Of a stretch of DNA of 64,000 bases, positions 51,440 through 60,096 are shown one piece after another (positions within the stretch are counted from its first letter, which is position 1; every line of letters begins with the position of its first letter). Source of the stretch: Natronoarchaeum philippinense (GTDB taxonomy: Archaea > Halobacteriota > Halobacteria > Halobacteriales > Natronoarchaeaceae); NCBI RefSeq assembly GCF_900215575.1, contig NZ_OBEJ01000003.1:1-64000 (forward strand), written 5' to 3'. Made by a program: the position numbers and the translations under genes. Below the pieces are notes generated by a model. It was not told where the DNA came from. It ran no database searches and was given only the letters and a program-made list of their open reading frames with translations.

Positions 51440-52144
51440 TCAGCGTCCCATTTTAAGTCGAGAGCCGATCTTCTCGGGTAGCCCAGCGTCCTCGACGGCC
51501 GCTCTGACGGCGTCGATGTCGTACTCGACCCGGTGTGTCTCGACGGTGAGCGCGTCCAGATCGACGACCGCGTAGGCCGCTTTCGGGTCCCGATCCCGCG
51601 GCTGGCCGACGCTCCCGGGATTGACGACGATGCCGTCGCCGTAGCGCTCGACGTGCTGGACGTGGGTGTGGCCCAGCACTAACACGTCCTCGTCGCCGAG
51701 CATTCGCGGGCTGAACTCCTCGGGGTAGGTGTACCGGTCCGGATCGTCGGGATGGCCGTGAACCAGTTTCACTCGCCCGTCGAACTCGGTGCGCTCGTCG
51801 GGAAGCTCGGCGAGCCACGCCAGTTGCTCGTCGTCGAGTTCTTCTTCCGCGTGCTCGACGCCCGCGGCGGCCATCCCGTTGAACCGAAACGTCGTCTCGT
51901 TGGCGACCGCCCGATCGTGGTTCCCCATCACGGTCGGCACCTCGTCGACCGGCAGGTCGTCCCGCCCGACGGCATCGTACAGCGGGGTCGGGTCGATCAT
52001 GGCGTCGACGCAGTCGCCCGGCCACGGGTTGTACCCCACCACGTCGCCGGCACAGGCCAGCGCGTCGACGGCCGGCATGTCGGCGAGCACGGCTTCGAGC
52101 GCGACGCGGTTCCCGTGAATGTCAGAGAGCAGTCCAACCTGCAT
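51440..52144 (-). CDS. metallophosphoesterase (YfcE/Calcineurin-like)
   Basis: The ATG at 52144 gives 234 residues (MQVGLLSDIHGNRVALEAVL). Metal motifs: SDIHGN (near 7), CAGDVVGYNPWP (near 36), MGNHDRAV (near 73), LVHGHPDDP (near 125), LGHTHVQH (near 155). It belongs to the YfcE-like/diadenosine or cyclic nucleotide phosphoesterase group; substrate is unknown. It is upstream in line with purO but separated by a gap of 63 bp. Confidence 0.92.
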   Translation of the reverse strand: MQVGLLSDIHGNRVALEAVLADMPAVDALACAGDVVGYNPWPGDCVDAMIDPTPLYDAVGRDDLPVDEVPTVMGNHDRAVANETTFRFNGMAAAGVEHAEEELDDEQLAWLAELPDERTEFDGRVKLVHGHPDDPDRYTYPEEFSPRMLGDEDVLVLGHTHVQHVERYGDGIVVNPGSVGQPRDRDPKAAYAVVDLDALTVETHRVEYDIDAVRAAVEDAGLPEKIGSRLKMGR

Positions 52145-52207
52145 GTCTGATACGACGCGCTCGTCGCCCTTCATCGTTCCCCGGAATTGTGAGAAAACCC
52201 CCCGTTT

Positions 52208-52831
52208 CTACTCGCCGTTTTCGATCGCCAGTCGAACGTCTTCGTCGGTGCGCTCGACGCCCGCCGCACAGACCGCGTGCTCGAAGTCGAGATCGAGCGC
52301 CGCTGCCGCCGCTGCTGGGGCGTCGTCGGCGTCGAACGCGAACGATTCGGGGCTGTCCTTCTCGTAGGTCGCCACGAGCGTCGGCTCGTCGACCTGTTCG
52401 ACCAACAGAGCGTCCTTCCGGACGGTTCCGATGTAGCTCTCCTCGCCGACGACACCGTCAGAGCTGCGCTCTGACGAGCCCTCACTCGCTCCGCTCGCGA
52501 GGACGCCCGCGATCCGTGGCGTGTCGTAGTCGTCCTTCTCGTAGTCCAGCGCCAGCAGGCTCTCGGCCAGCGCGTCGCGGGCGGGGTAACCCAGCTCCAG
52601 CTTCTCGGTGATCGGGTCGACGTGCGAGCCGTTGCCCACGACGACCTGATCGTCGGCCGTCCGCACGCAGTTGTAGGAGACGTAGGGGTTGTCGGTCTCT
52701 GCGGCCTCCTCGGTCGGGACGACTGTCAGCGCGCCGTCGCGCTCGATGATCTTCCGGTTGGGGAACGACCGGGACGACACTCGGTAGGCGGCCACTGACG
52801 GTCCGATGATCACGAAGCGTCCGACGTACAT
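52208..52831 (-). CDS. purO: IMP cyclohydrolase (archaeal PurO)
   Basis: PurO catalyses the last step of archaeal IMP synthesis (FAICAR to IMP). The ATG at 52831 gives 207 residues starting [20 protein letters not shown], the typical PurO opening, with [40 protein letters not shown] and the segment [15 protein letters not shown]. Family length is about 200. The HNH gene lies divergent. Confidence 0.94.
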   Translation of the reverse strand: MYVGRFVIIGPSVAAYRVSSRSFPNRKIIERDGALTVVPTEEAAETDNPYVSYNCVRTADDQVVVGNGSHVDPITEKLELGYPARDALAESLLALDYEKDDYDTPRIAGVLASGASEGSSERSSDGVVGEESYIGTVRKDALLVEQVDEPTLVATYEKDSPESFAFDADDAPAAAAAALDLDFEHAVCAAGVERTDEDVRLAIENGE

Positions 52832-52948
52832 ACACGACAGTGCATAGTTCGCGGTAAAGTAGGTGTCGAAATGTGCACGCGCGTCGAAGACGCGGCGCCA
52901 ACGGCGTCCCGCCGAACGTTCAACTGCGATCGGGCGGCGACGACCGAC

Positions 52949-53560
52949 GTGACGACCGAACGCGAGTGTCTCGACGCGCTCCGGGAGGCCGCCGATCGGC
53001 TCGGCGAGTCGCCCTCGAAAGCCCAGTACGAACGGCTCGACGTGACGCCGTCCTCGTCGACGATCTTGCGCCATCTTGGCGGGTGGAACGAGGCCAAGGA
53101 GCGGGCCGGGCTGGAAACCGCCAGCTCGCGCGGTCCCCGTCTCGACCCGAAGCCGGACGACGTGGAGTTGCCTGACGGCGTCGAGTGGTCCGAGCTGTCG
53201 GCCGACCAGCGGTGGCACTACCGGCACGTGGAGTGGAACACCGAGCGTTCCCTACGTCGACGCGACGCCCATCGGCTGTGGGCGAATCGTCTCCAGCGCG
53301 AGCGCGGTGGTTGCGCTCGCTGTGACGAAGACGATCCGGCGTGTCTCGATTTCCACCACGTCGACGAGACCGACAAGGAGATGGCCGTCGGCAAGATGAT
53401 CACCTACGGCTACGGCAAGGACAAACTCAGAGAAGAAATCGAAAAGTGCGTCGTGCTCTGCGCGAACTGCCATCGCAAGGAGCACTATCAACTTCCGACC
53501 AGATCGGGTCGAACTACCCCGGACGACACTGATCGGCAACGCGACGACACTGGAGTGTAG
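52949..53560 (+). CDS. HNH endonuclease-like protein with homing-endonuclease-associated repeat
   Basis: A GTG at 52949 gives 203 residues ([20 protein letters not shown]). The N-terminal segment contains the S-x-x-x-Y-x-x-L-x-x-x-P-S-x-x-T-I pattern ([20 protein letters not shown]) with the [13 protein letters not shown] turn, the homing-endonuclease-associated repeat. The C-terminal half has an HNH/zinc pattern: [20 protein letters not shown]...[13 protein letters not shown] (near 140-190). An ATG at 52871 would add 26 residues with no recognisable feature. It may be a cryptic mobile-type nuclease or a DNA-binding protein. Confidence 0.8.
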   Translation: MTTERECLDALREAADRLGESPSKAQYERLDVTPSSSTILRHLGGWNEAKERAGLETASSRGPRLDPKPDDVELPDGVEWSELSADQRWHYRHVEWNTERSLRRRDAHRLWANRLQRERGGCARCDEDDPACLDFHHVDETDKEMAVGKMITYGYGKDKLREEIEKCVVLCANCHRKEHYQLPTRSGRTTPDDTDRQRDDTGV

Positions 53561-53678
53561 TGTGTATCTCTCGTTGCCTGTCCGGTTCGATCTGGCAGTC
53601 GAGTTCGAAACGCTCAAATACGGACACGGAGTACAGGTGAGTGAAGCGTCGGTAACGCGGACACTGGCAAACGTGTCA

Positions 53679-53751
53679 AGTCCATTAGGGTAGTGGCCAA
53701 TCCTGAAGCCTTCTGGGGGCTTCGACCCTGGTTCGAATCCAGGATGGACTA
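53679..53751 (+). tRNA. tRNA-Gln (anticodon CTG)
   Basis: Acceptor agtccat/atggact, anticodon stem aagcc/ggctt around loop ttctggg (anticodon CTG, Gln CAG), T-arm cctgg-ttcgaat-ccagg, discriminator A at 53751. Total 73 nt, no CCA, no intron. Its 3' end is duplicated 120 bp downstream. Confidence 0.93.
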
Positions 53752-53899
53752 CTTTTGCGACGAACTACATCGTGAGTCGTAACTACGTCGACGAGTGGAT
53801 TCGAACCCTGCGAGTCGCAGCGCGAACCTAGTGAGCGACCGTCTCGCTTCGGTCGAATCCAGGATGGACTACTTTTGCGACGAACTACATCGTGAGTCG
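53731..53899. repeat. duplication of the tRNA-Gln 3' end with inverted copy and hairpins
   Basis: The 47-bp sequence 53733-53779 (last third of the tRNA plus 28 bp beyond it) is repeated exactly at 53853-53899, offset 120 bp. Between the copies are an inverted fragment (tggattcgaaccctg, 53796-53810, whose complement matches the tRNA T-arm) and hairpins ctgcg/cgcag (53808-53820) and agcga/tcgct (53834-53848). No ORF. The design matches the array at tRNA-Gly. The rest of 53561-53960 has no gene. Confidence 0.9.
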
Positions 53900-53960
53900 C
53901 TTCTTTTGTTGATGACTGAATGCGACCCCGACAAGCAACTTTGGTGTCGCCCCAAACGCC

Positions 53961-54665
53961 TCAGGCCGGAATAGCGGCCGCGATCGTGCCGATCGTCGAC
54001 TCCCAGACCGACACGTCGAAGGCGACTTTCATCACGAAGTCCGCGGCGAAAAACGCAAACAGCGCGGCCCCGACGAAGTGCGCCTTACGGAGATCGAACC
54101 GGTGGGAAAAGCGGTGGAACACGTAGGCGTTGAGCAGGCTGATCGGGATGATAGCGAGCATCTCGCCGGCCCAGATCGCCGTCGGCGCACTCGGGTACTG
54201 GGTGGCCAGCGTGATCGTGACCAGTTGGGTCTTGTCCCCGAACTCGCCGAAGGCCATCATCGCAAAGATGGGGAGAAAGCCGCCGAGCACGTTCGGAACC
54301 GTCCAGCCGAGGACCGGGACGCGTACGTCTAACTCGCCGCCGTCGGTGAGCGTGCTGGTCGCCGCGGCATCGTCGGCATCCTCCTCGGGTGCCGTCCGGA
54401 CGAGCATGACCGCGAAGGCCGCGAACATCACCGCTGTCAGGGCGTCGATGTAGATTCCTGGGACCGCTCCGGTTATCGCGCCGCCGAGCCAGACCTCCAG
54501 CGCGGTCCAGCCCGCGAATGCGGATCCGGCGGCGGCGACGACCAACAGCGGGTGATACCGCGTCGAGAGACCGGCGATGATGAACTGGACCTTCTCGCCG
54601 GGCAGCACCGCCAGTTGGGCGACGAAGGCGACGGCGAGCACCTGCAGCCACGCGGCGTCGCTCAC
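53961..54665 (-). CDS. GDT1/UPF0016-type cation transporter
   Basis: The GTG at 54665 gives 234 residues (VSDAAWLQVLAVAFVAQLAV) with about six helices. The conserved second motif is present as FGEFGDKTQLVTITLATQYP (E-x-G-D-K-T, near 148); the first, usually also EGDKT, is reduced to VLPGEKVQF (near 21). These proteins move Mn2+ or Ca2+ out of the cytoplasm. Altered first motif weakens exact prediction. In-frame ATG at 54737 would add an unlikely basic leader. Confidence 0.85.
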   Translation of the reverse strand: MSDAAWLQVLAVAFVAQLAVLPGEKVQFIIAGLSTRYHPLLVVAAAGSAFAGWTALEVWLGGAITGAVPGIYIDALTAVMFAAFAVMLVRTAPEEDADDAAATSTLTDGGELDVRVPVLGWTVPNVLGGFLPIFAMMAFGEFGDKTQLVTITLATQYPSAPTAIWAGEMLAIIPISLLNAYVFHRFSHRFDLRKAHFVGAALFAFFAADFVMKVAFDVSVWESTIGTIAAAIPA

Positions 54666-54845
54666 GAGAATCTCACCCCTCGCGAGCGAGCGTCCCGAGC
54701 GATCGAGTCGACTTCGAGGCCGACAGAAGAGAGGCACGACTGCTCCATAGGAGTCGTTCGTTGCTCGTGAATTAGACGTGGCTAAACTTAGGCCTTCTGA
54801 CCTCGAAAGACACGGCTCGGACCGGAACGTACCGGTCCTTCGTGC

Positions 54846-56066
54846 TCACTCCCCCGTGTTTTGCGCTGTGACGTACTCGTCCAGCCGATCGACGATGGCA
54901 TCGACGAACGCCTCGTCGTTGATGTCGGCCTCGACCTCGATCAGTTCGACGTGGTCGTCGAGGCTCTCGCGGAGCGCGTCGAACAGCGCCGCGTCGGCTT
55001 CCGGATCGTAGAAGTCCTCGCCCTCGACGCTGAGCATCGAGACGCCGTTCAGGGGGAGCGCGAGCGCCGTCGGCCCGGTCGCGGCGTTGAGTTTCTCGGC
55101 GATGATCTCGCCGAGCTCGGCGCATTCGGCGGGCGTCGTGCGCATCAGCGTCACCTGCGGGTTGTGGACGTGGAGATTCCGATCGTGGAATTCTTCTGGC
55201 ACCGAGTCCTCGGGCCCGAAGTTCACCATGTCGAGCGCGCCGACCGAGACGACCTGTGGCGTCCCGGTCTCGGCAGCGGCGTCGAGACGCTCTGGCCCCG
55301 CCGACAGGACGCCGCCGACGAGTTCGTCGGCCCACTCGGTCGTCGTCACGTCCAGCACCGCGTCGATGACGCCCTGCTCGACCAAGTTCTCCATCGCCTG
55401 CCCGCCGGTCCCCGTGGCGTGGAACACGATCGTCTCGTAGCCACGGTCTTCGAGGCGCTCGCGGGCCGCCTGCACGCCCGGCGTCGTGACGCCGAACATC
55501 GTGATGCCGACGGTCGGCTTCTCCTCGGTCTCGATCTCCGGTTCGTTTGCGACCATCCCGACGATCGCCAGCGCCGCGTTCGAGATGATCCGTCGGGTGA
55601 GCTGGTTCAGCCCCTCCACGTCGGCCACGGAGTACATCATCGTCACGTCGCGGGCCTCGACGTAGGGCTCGATGTCTCCGGATGCCATCGTCGAGACCAT
55701 CAGCTTCGGGACGCCGTAGGGCAGCGCGCGCATCGCTGCGGTGGCGATCGAGGTGTTACCCGAGCCGCCGAGACCGAGCACGCCGTCGAGGACGCCCTCG
55801 TCGTGGAGTTCTTGGGCGACTGCCGCCGCGCCCTCGCCCATCGCCGCGGTCGCCTCCCCGCGGTCGGCGTCCTCGCGCAGCGTTTCGAGGTCGGTGCCGG
55901 CTGCCGCGGCGACCTCGGCGGCGCTCGTGTCCGGCTCGAACTCCGGCTCGCCCATCACGCCGGCGTCGACGACGTGCACGTCGAGGCCCTGTTCTTCGAG
56001 CACGTCCCGGGCGAAGCCGATCTCCTCGCTTTTGGTGTCGAGCGTCCCGACGATCACGACGCTCAC
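54846..56066 (-). CDS. Tm-1-like ATP-binding protein (UPF0261)
   Basis: The 406-residue protein starts [20 protein letters not shown] and has a pattern of TLDTK (near 8-12), GLGGSGNTSIATAAMRALP (near 98), and in the second half VFHATGTGGQAMENLVEQGV (near 216). This is the UPF0261/Tm-1-like family, with ATP-binding Rossmann-like halves. Known relatives include the tomato Tm-1 resistance protein. Biochemical role in archaea is not established. It overlaps the cupin gene by 4 bp, third gene of an operon. Confidence 0.9.
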   Translation of the reverse strand: MSVVIVGTLDTKSEEIGFARDVLEEQGLDVHVVDAGVMGEPEFEPDTSAAEVAAAAGTDLETLREDADRGEATAAMGEGAAAVAQELHDEGVLDGVLGLGGSGNTSIATAAMRALPYGVPKLMVSTMASGDIEPYVEARDVTMMYSVADVEGLNQLTRRIISNAALAIVGMVANEPEIETEEKPTVGITMFGVTTPGVQAARERLEDRGYETIVFHATGTGGQAMENLVEQGVIDAVLDVTTTEWADELVGGVLSAGPERLDAAAETGTPQVVSVGALDMVNFGPEDSVPEEFHDRNLHVHNPQVTLMRTTPAECAELGEIIAEKLNAATGPTALALPLNGVSMLSVEGEDFYDPEADAALFDALRESLDDHVELIEVEADINDEAFVDAIVDRLDEYVTAQNTGE

Positions 56067-56545
56067 GGTCGGTCACCCCCGCCCTCGGCTTCGCTGCCCA
56101 CCGACTCCCCGCCGTCCGTTTCCCGGCGGTTCCGCGCCGGCAACTCTCCCGGCGGAACGATCTCGCAGTCCGGCAGGTCCCGAAGCACGTCCTCGGGGCC
56201 GGGCGGCGCGTACACCGCCAGCAGGACGAGCGTCTCCCAGCCCGTGTTGACCGTGCCGTGCTCGACGCCCTCGGGGACGAACACCAGTTCGCCCGCCTCG
56301 ATCTCGCGCGTCTCGTCGCCCAGTTCCTGCTCGCCCGACCCGCTGATGACGTAGAGAATCTCGTCGCTGTCGGGGTGGGTGTGCCGTTCGTGGCCTTTGC
56401 CGGGTTCGAGCCGAACGACGCCGGCGCTGAATCGCTCGCCGTCGGTCACCTCGGGCGTGCTCAGCCACTTCAGGACGCCCCAGTCGAACACCTGACTCTC
56501 TACGTCTTCCGGCGCGACGAAGCGCCCGGAGTCGGTCTCGCTCAT
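56063..56545 (-). CDS. cupin-domain protein
   Basis: The ATG at 56545 gives 160 residues ([20 protein letters not shown]). The cupin motif 1 is [20 protein letters not shown] (H-x-H...E, near 51-70), and motif 2 is [14 protein letters not shown] (near 94). Metal ligands H54, H56, E62 and H98 are all present. It overlaps the preceding gene by 4 bp and is overlapped by Tm-1-like. Likely a metal-dependent binding or isomerase/dioxygenase domain; substrate is unknown. Confidence 0.9.
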   Translation of the reverse strand: MSETDSGRFVAPEDVESQVFDWGVLKWLSTPEVTDGERFSAGVVRLEPGKGHERHTHPDSDEILYVISGSGEQELGDETREIEAGELVFVPEGVEHGTVNTGWETLVLLAVYAPPGPEDVLRDLPDCEIVPPGELPARNRRETDGGESVGSEAEGGGDRP

Positions 56546-57378
56546 TCGAGATCGATCTCCTTGAACTCGCGGGCCTGATTCTCGATCGCGTCCTCGGTCG
56601 GCAGGCGCTCGATGCTGGAGGCGCCGAAGAAGCCCACCACGCCCTCCGTGTTCTGGAGGACGTGCCGGGCGTCGTCGGGCCACGCGATCGGCCCGCCGTG
56701 ACAGATCACTATGACGTCCTCGTTCACCTCCTTCGCGGCGTCGTGGTGGGCCTGCACCCGCTCGGCGGCGTCGTCGAGGTCGAGTGCAGTCTCGGCGCCG
56801 ATGTCGCCCGAGGTCGTCAGCCCCATGTGCGAGACGATCACGTCGGCGCCGGCCTCGGCCATCGCTCTGGCGTCGTCCTCGCTGAAGACGTACGGGCAGG
56901 TGAGCATCCCCTGCTCGCTGGCCTCCCGGATCATCTCGACTTCGGCGTCGTAGCCCATTCCGGTCTCCTCTAAGTTCTGCCGGAACTGGCTGTCCTCGTC
57001 GATCAACCCCACTGTCGGGAAGTTCTGCACGCCGGAAAAGCCGCGGCGTCGAAGATCCTCGATGAACACCGCCATGTCCCGGAACGGGTCGGTGCCGTTG
57101 ACCCCCGCGAGCACGGGCGTGTCCTCGACGACCGGGAGCACCTCGTGGCCCATCTCCACGACGATCTCGTTGGCGTCACCGTAGGGCAACAGCCCCGCGA
57201 GCGATCCGCGCCCGTTCATCCGGTAGCGCCCGGAGTTGTAGATGATCAGCAGGTCGACGCCGCCGCGCTCGGCGAACTTCGCCGAGATGCCGGTTCCCGC
57301 ACCCGCGCCGACGATCGGGTCGCCGTCTTCGACCGATTCCTCCAGTCGCGTGAGTGATTCCTCTCGTGTGAACTTCAT
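56542..57378 (-). CDS. phosphoenolpyruvate hydrolase-like TIM-barrel protein
   Basis: The 278-residue protein starts [20 protein letters not shown]. Motifs include [20 protein letters not shown] (near 24-43), [20 protein letters not shown] (near 47-67), [11 protein letters not shown] (near 180) and [12 protein letters not shown] (near 227). This resembles the TIM-barrel family annotated PEP hydrolase/TIM-br_sig_trns, often found with Tm-1-like proteins. It overlaps the cupin gene by 4 bp and is first in the operon; activity is inferred from family. Confidence 0.88.
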   Translation of the reverse strand: MKFTREESLTRLEESVEDGDPIVGAGAGTGISAKFAERGGVDLLIIYNSGRYRMNGRGSLAGLLPYGDANEIVVEMGHEVLPVVEDTPVLAGVNGTDPFRDMAVFIEDLRRRGFSGVQNFPTVGLIDEDSQFRQNLEETGMGYDAEVEMIREASEQGMLTCPYVFSEDDARAMAEAGADVIVSHMGLTTSGDIGAETALDLDDAAERVQAHHDAAKEVNEDVIVICHGGPIAWPDDARHVLQNTEGVVGFFGASSIERLPTEDAIENQAREFKEIDLE

Positions 57379-57455
57379 GCGACGTGTGATATGGCAACAC
57401 TCCTACGTATGTACGTGAGGGGTGGGCAGTCGAGAGGGTGGCCCGACACCGGCGT

Positions 57456-58370
57456 TCAGCGCACGGACGAACTCGACGCCCGCCCGAGTAGGTACACCGC
57501 GAGACCGCCGAGCAGCAGATCGAGCGCCAGCAGGACGGCCAGCCCAGGAACCAGCGTGTCCCAGATACCGCCGAACCGAGTCACTTCGATCACCGTCATC
57601 ACGTCCCGATCGAGCATGATCGCCCGTGCGGCGTCGACGCCGTAGGTCACCGGGTTGTACGTCGCGACGAGCTGGATCCAATCCGGGAGCGAGTCGAGCG
57701 GGAGGAAGGCGCTGGAGACGAACAAAAGCGGAAACTGCAGCAGGTTCGCGCCGATGATCGTCGACTCTTGATCCTTCGTGACGACGGCAAGCGCGTTCGA
57801 CAGCGAGACGAACCACAGCGAAAAGAGGACGCCGACGGCCATGATGCCGAGCGCCCCCGCAATGCCGGTCGCGATTTCGGCGCCCAGAAGCGTTCCCAGT
57901 CCGAGAATGATCCCGATCTGGACGGCGATGCGGAGCACCTCGGCGGCGGTCTTGCCGAGGAACACGGCGGTCCGGTTCATCGGCGTCGCCAGCACCTTCT
58001 CGAACATCCCGCTCTCGATGTCGTTGACCAGCCCGACGCCCGATGTCGCGGCCGCCGCGAGCGCGACTTGGATCGCGATTGCCGGCACGAGGTACGTCTC
58101 GTAGGTGATCGACGCCCCGCCCCGGCCGATCGCCTGCGTCGCGACGCCGCCGAACACCTGCGTGAACAGGATCAGAAAGATGATCGGCTGGACCAGCGAG
58201 ACGACCAGCACGAACGGGTTGCGGACCGCTTTCAGGTTCCAGCGCTTGAAGTTCGTCCACGCGTCACCCAGAAACGAGTTGCCCGAGCGCGCGATCGGCG
58301 CCGGCGTCGCCGCCTCGACGCTGCTTTCGGGCTGTGTTCCCCCGTCCGTCCTGCTGTCGGCGTCGCTCAT
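57456..58370 (-). CDS. ABC-2 type exporter permease
   Basis: The 304-residue permease starts MSDADSRTDGGTQPESSVEA. The ABC-2 membrane domain starts near 45 with about six helices (VLVVSLVQPIIFLILFTQVF, AAAATSGVGLVNDIESGMFE and so on); E/R-rich segment MFEKVLATPMNRTAVFLGKT is the typical cytoplasmic loop. Paired with the ATPase gene (4-bp overlap). Drug or lipid efflux is the usual role of this DrrB-like family. Substrate is unknown. Confidence 0.92.
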   Translation of the reverse strand: MSDADSRTDGGTQPESSVEAATPAPIARSGNSFLGDAWTNFKRWNLKAVRNPFVLVVSLVQPIIFLILFTQVFGGVATQAIGRGGASITYETYLVPAIAIQVALAAAATSGVGLVNDIESGMFEKVLATPMNRTAVFLGKTAAEVLRIAVQIGIILGLGTLLGAEIATGIAGALGIMAVGVLFSLWFVSLSNALAVVTKDQESTIIGANLLQFPLLFVSSAFLPLDSLPDWIQLVATYNPVTYGVDAARAIMLDRDVMTVIEVTRFGGIWDTLVPGLAVLLALDLLLGGLAVYLLGRASSSSVR

Positions 58371-59431
58371 TCGTCGCTCACCTCGCCTGCGACCGGGTCG
58401 TCGGGAGCGGTTGCGGCCGCCGCGTCCTCGCCCTCGCCAGTTGTCTCCCCGGTAATCGCGAGGAACACGTCGTCGAGCGTCGGCGCCCGGACGTTGAATC
58501 CCGTGACGCCGATGCCTGCGTCCCGCAGCGCGACCAGCACGTCCGTCCCGCGCGAGCGGGCCTGCCGCGACGTGATCTGCAGCCCCTCCTCGGTCGGGTC
58601 GATCGTCGCGTCGGCGCCGAGCAGGTCGGCCTCGCGGACGACTGCAGCGGCCTCCTCTGCGTCGGCGGCGTCTTGACTATCGGCTAGCTCGATGTCGAGG
58701 ATCTCGCCGCCGACGCGGCGCTTGAGTTCGGCCGGCTCGCCCGTCGCCACGATCTCGCCATCGGCGATCACGGCCAGCCGGTCGCAGAGCTGGTCGGCCT
58801 CTTCGAGGTACTGGGTCGTCAGGAAGATCGTCGTTCCCCGGTCGTTGATCGCCCGGAAGTACTCCCAGAGCTTGTTGCGTGCCTTCGGATCGAGCCCGGT
58901 CGTCGGCTCGTCGAGAAAGACCAGCGGCGGCTGGTGGACCAGCGCCGTCGCAACGTCGAGACGCTTTTTCATCCCGCCGGAGAAGTCTTCCGACCGCTTG
59001 TCGGCCACCTCCGCGAGGTCCACGAGATCGAGCAGTTCGTCGATCCTGTCCGCCCGCTCGCCCCGCGGGACGCCGTAGGCCTCGCAGGCGAACTTGAGAT
59101 TTTCGCGGGCGGTGAGTTCCTCGTCGACGCTGGTCTCTTGGGCCATGTAGCCGATCGACTCGCGGATCGCTCGCGAGCTCTCGGCGGCGTCGAAGCCGTT
59201 GACCCGAACCCCGCCGCCGGTGGCGTCGAGCAGCGTCGCCAGCACCTTGATCGTCGTCGTCTTGCCGGCGCCGTTCGGCCCGAGGAAGCCGAAGAACTCG
59301 CCGCGCGGGATCGTCAGCGAGACGCTCCGAACGGCTTCGGTGCCGTCGGCGTAGGTCACCTGCAGGTCGTCCGCGTCGATCGCGGTCTCGATGTCGTCCC
59401 GGTCCGACGGCTGCTCGGCTGTCTCACGCAT
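58367..59431 (-). CDS. ABC-2 exporter ATPase (DrrA-like)
   Basis: The ATG at 59431 gives 354 residues (MRETAEQPSDRDDIETAIDA). Walker A is FGFLGPNGAGKTTTIKVLAT (near 48-68), Q-loop YMAQETS, signature DFSGGMKKRLDVATALVHQP (near 150-170), Walker B LVFLDEPTTGLDP, H-loop LTTQYLE in place of the usual TTHY/H (Gln at the switch position as in DrrA-type enzymes). A C-terminal DUF4162-like regulatory region follows. A TATA-like ctatttga lies near 59462. Co-transcribed with the permease. Confidence 0.93.
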   Translation of the reverse strand: MRETAEQPSDRDDIETAIDADDLQVTYADGTEAVRSVSLTIPRGEFFGFLGPNGAGKTTTIKVLATLLDATGGGVRVNGFDAAESSRAIRESIGYMAQETSVDEELTARENLKFACEAYGVPRGERADRIDELLDLVDLAEVADKRSEDFSGGMKKRLDVATALVHQPPLVFLDEPTTGLDPKARNKLWEYFRAINDRGTTIFLTTQYLEEADQLCDRLAVIADGEIVATGEPAELKRRVGGEILDIELADSQDAADAEEAAAVVREADLLGADATIDPTEEGLQITSRQARSRGTDVLVALRDAGIGVTGFNVRAPTLDDVFLAITGETTGEGEDAAAATAPDDPVAGEVSDE

Positions 59432-59475
59432 CAATCTGCTCTCCTCTAGCGGCGGGAGGCTCAAATAGCTTCGAG

Positions 59476-59970
59476 TCACGGCGGGACGCCGAACGCGCCG
59501 GCGTCGTAGGACGCCACGTCGGCCGGCGACTCCAGCACCACCACCTCGAAGGCCCACTCAGTGTCGGCGGCCAGATCGCTCGTCGATGCGAGGTACGTCC
59601 CAAGTTGGGTGCCGTCGGCGTCGTAAAAGCGCGTCCGAACCTCGACGTATCCGATCGGGCGCTGTCTCGTGTTGCGAACCCGGCCTCGCACTGTCAATCC
59701 CTTGTATCCGCCGGCCGCGACCGGCTCGTGGTCGAGCAGCTCCAGCCCGTCGACGCGCATCGCAGCCGAGTTCGGCGTCGTCGAGGCGAACGCCTGTTGG
59801 GTGCTCGCGGTCGATGCGTTGTCGAGGCTCCCGTTGCCCGTCAGATCGACGGCGGTTTGCGGGCCGTACGCCGTCGCGCCGCCGTCACTCAGACAGCCCG
59901 CCACGCCGGCCGTCCCGACGCCGACCAGCGCGAGCACCCGACGGCGCGACGGCCGACTCTGTGCGTCCAT
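59476..59970 (-). CDS. Tat lipoprotein with FxLYD-type domain
   Basis: The 164-residue protein starts MDAQSRPSRRRVLALVGVGT with a twin-arginine signal (SRRRVLAL) and lipobox VAGC (Cys near 26), so it is exported folded and lipid-anchored. The C-terminal half (about 70-160) is a beta-sandwich with YKGLTVRGRVRNTRQRPIGY and RFYDADGTQLGTY, typical of FxLYD domains. Function unknown. Tandem 21-bp repeats lie upstream (60006-60095). Confidence 0.85.
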   Translation of the reverse strand: MDAQSRPSRRRVLALVGVGTAGVAGCLSDGGATAYGPQTAVDLTGNGSLDNASTASTQQAFASTTPNSAAMRVDGLELLDHEPVAAGGYKGLTVRGRVRNTRQRPIGYVEVRTRFYDADGTQLGTYLASTSDLAADTEWAFEVVVLESPADVASYDAGAFGVPP

Positions 59971-60005
59971 ACGGTCGGTACGTCGACGGCGACAAAATGC
60001 GTTGG

Positions 60006-60095
60006 TTGCAGACTGGTTGCCGGTGCGGGCTGCTGCGGGCTGGCTGTGGATCGCTGCAGGCTGACTACGGCCCGTTGCAGGCTAAGTGCGGACCG
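60006..60095. repeat. 21-bp tandem repeats upstream of the lipoprotein gene
   Basis: Three consecutive 21-bp units at 60033, 60054 and 60075 (pattern YTGCRGGCT...CG) and one degenerate unit from 60006 lie between the lipoprotein start (59970) and the methyltransferase stop (60097). Units sharing ctgcaggctg/ttgcaggcta at two helical turns apart would place identical faces of DNA in register. They may be a regulatory iteron or a slipped-replication array. Confidence 0.65.
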
Positions 60096-60096
60096 C

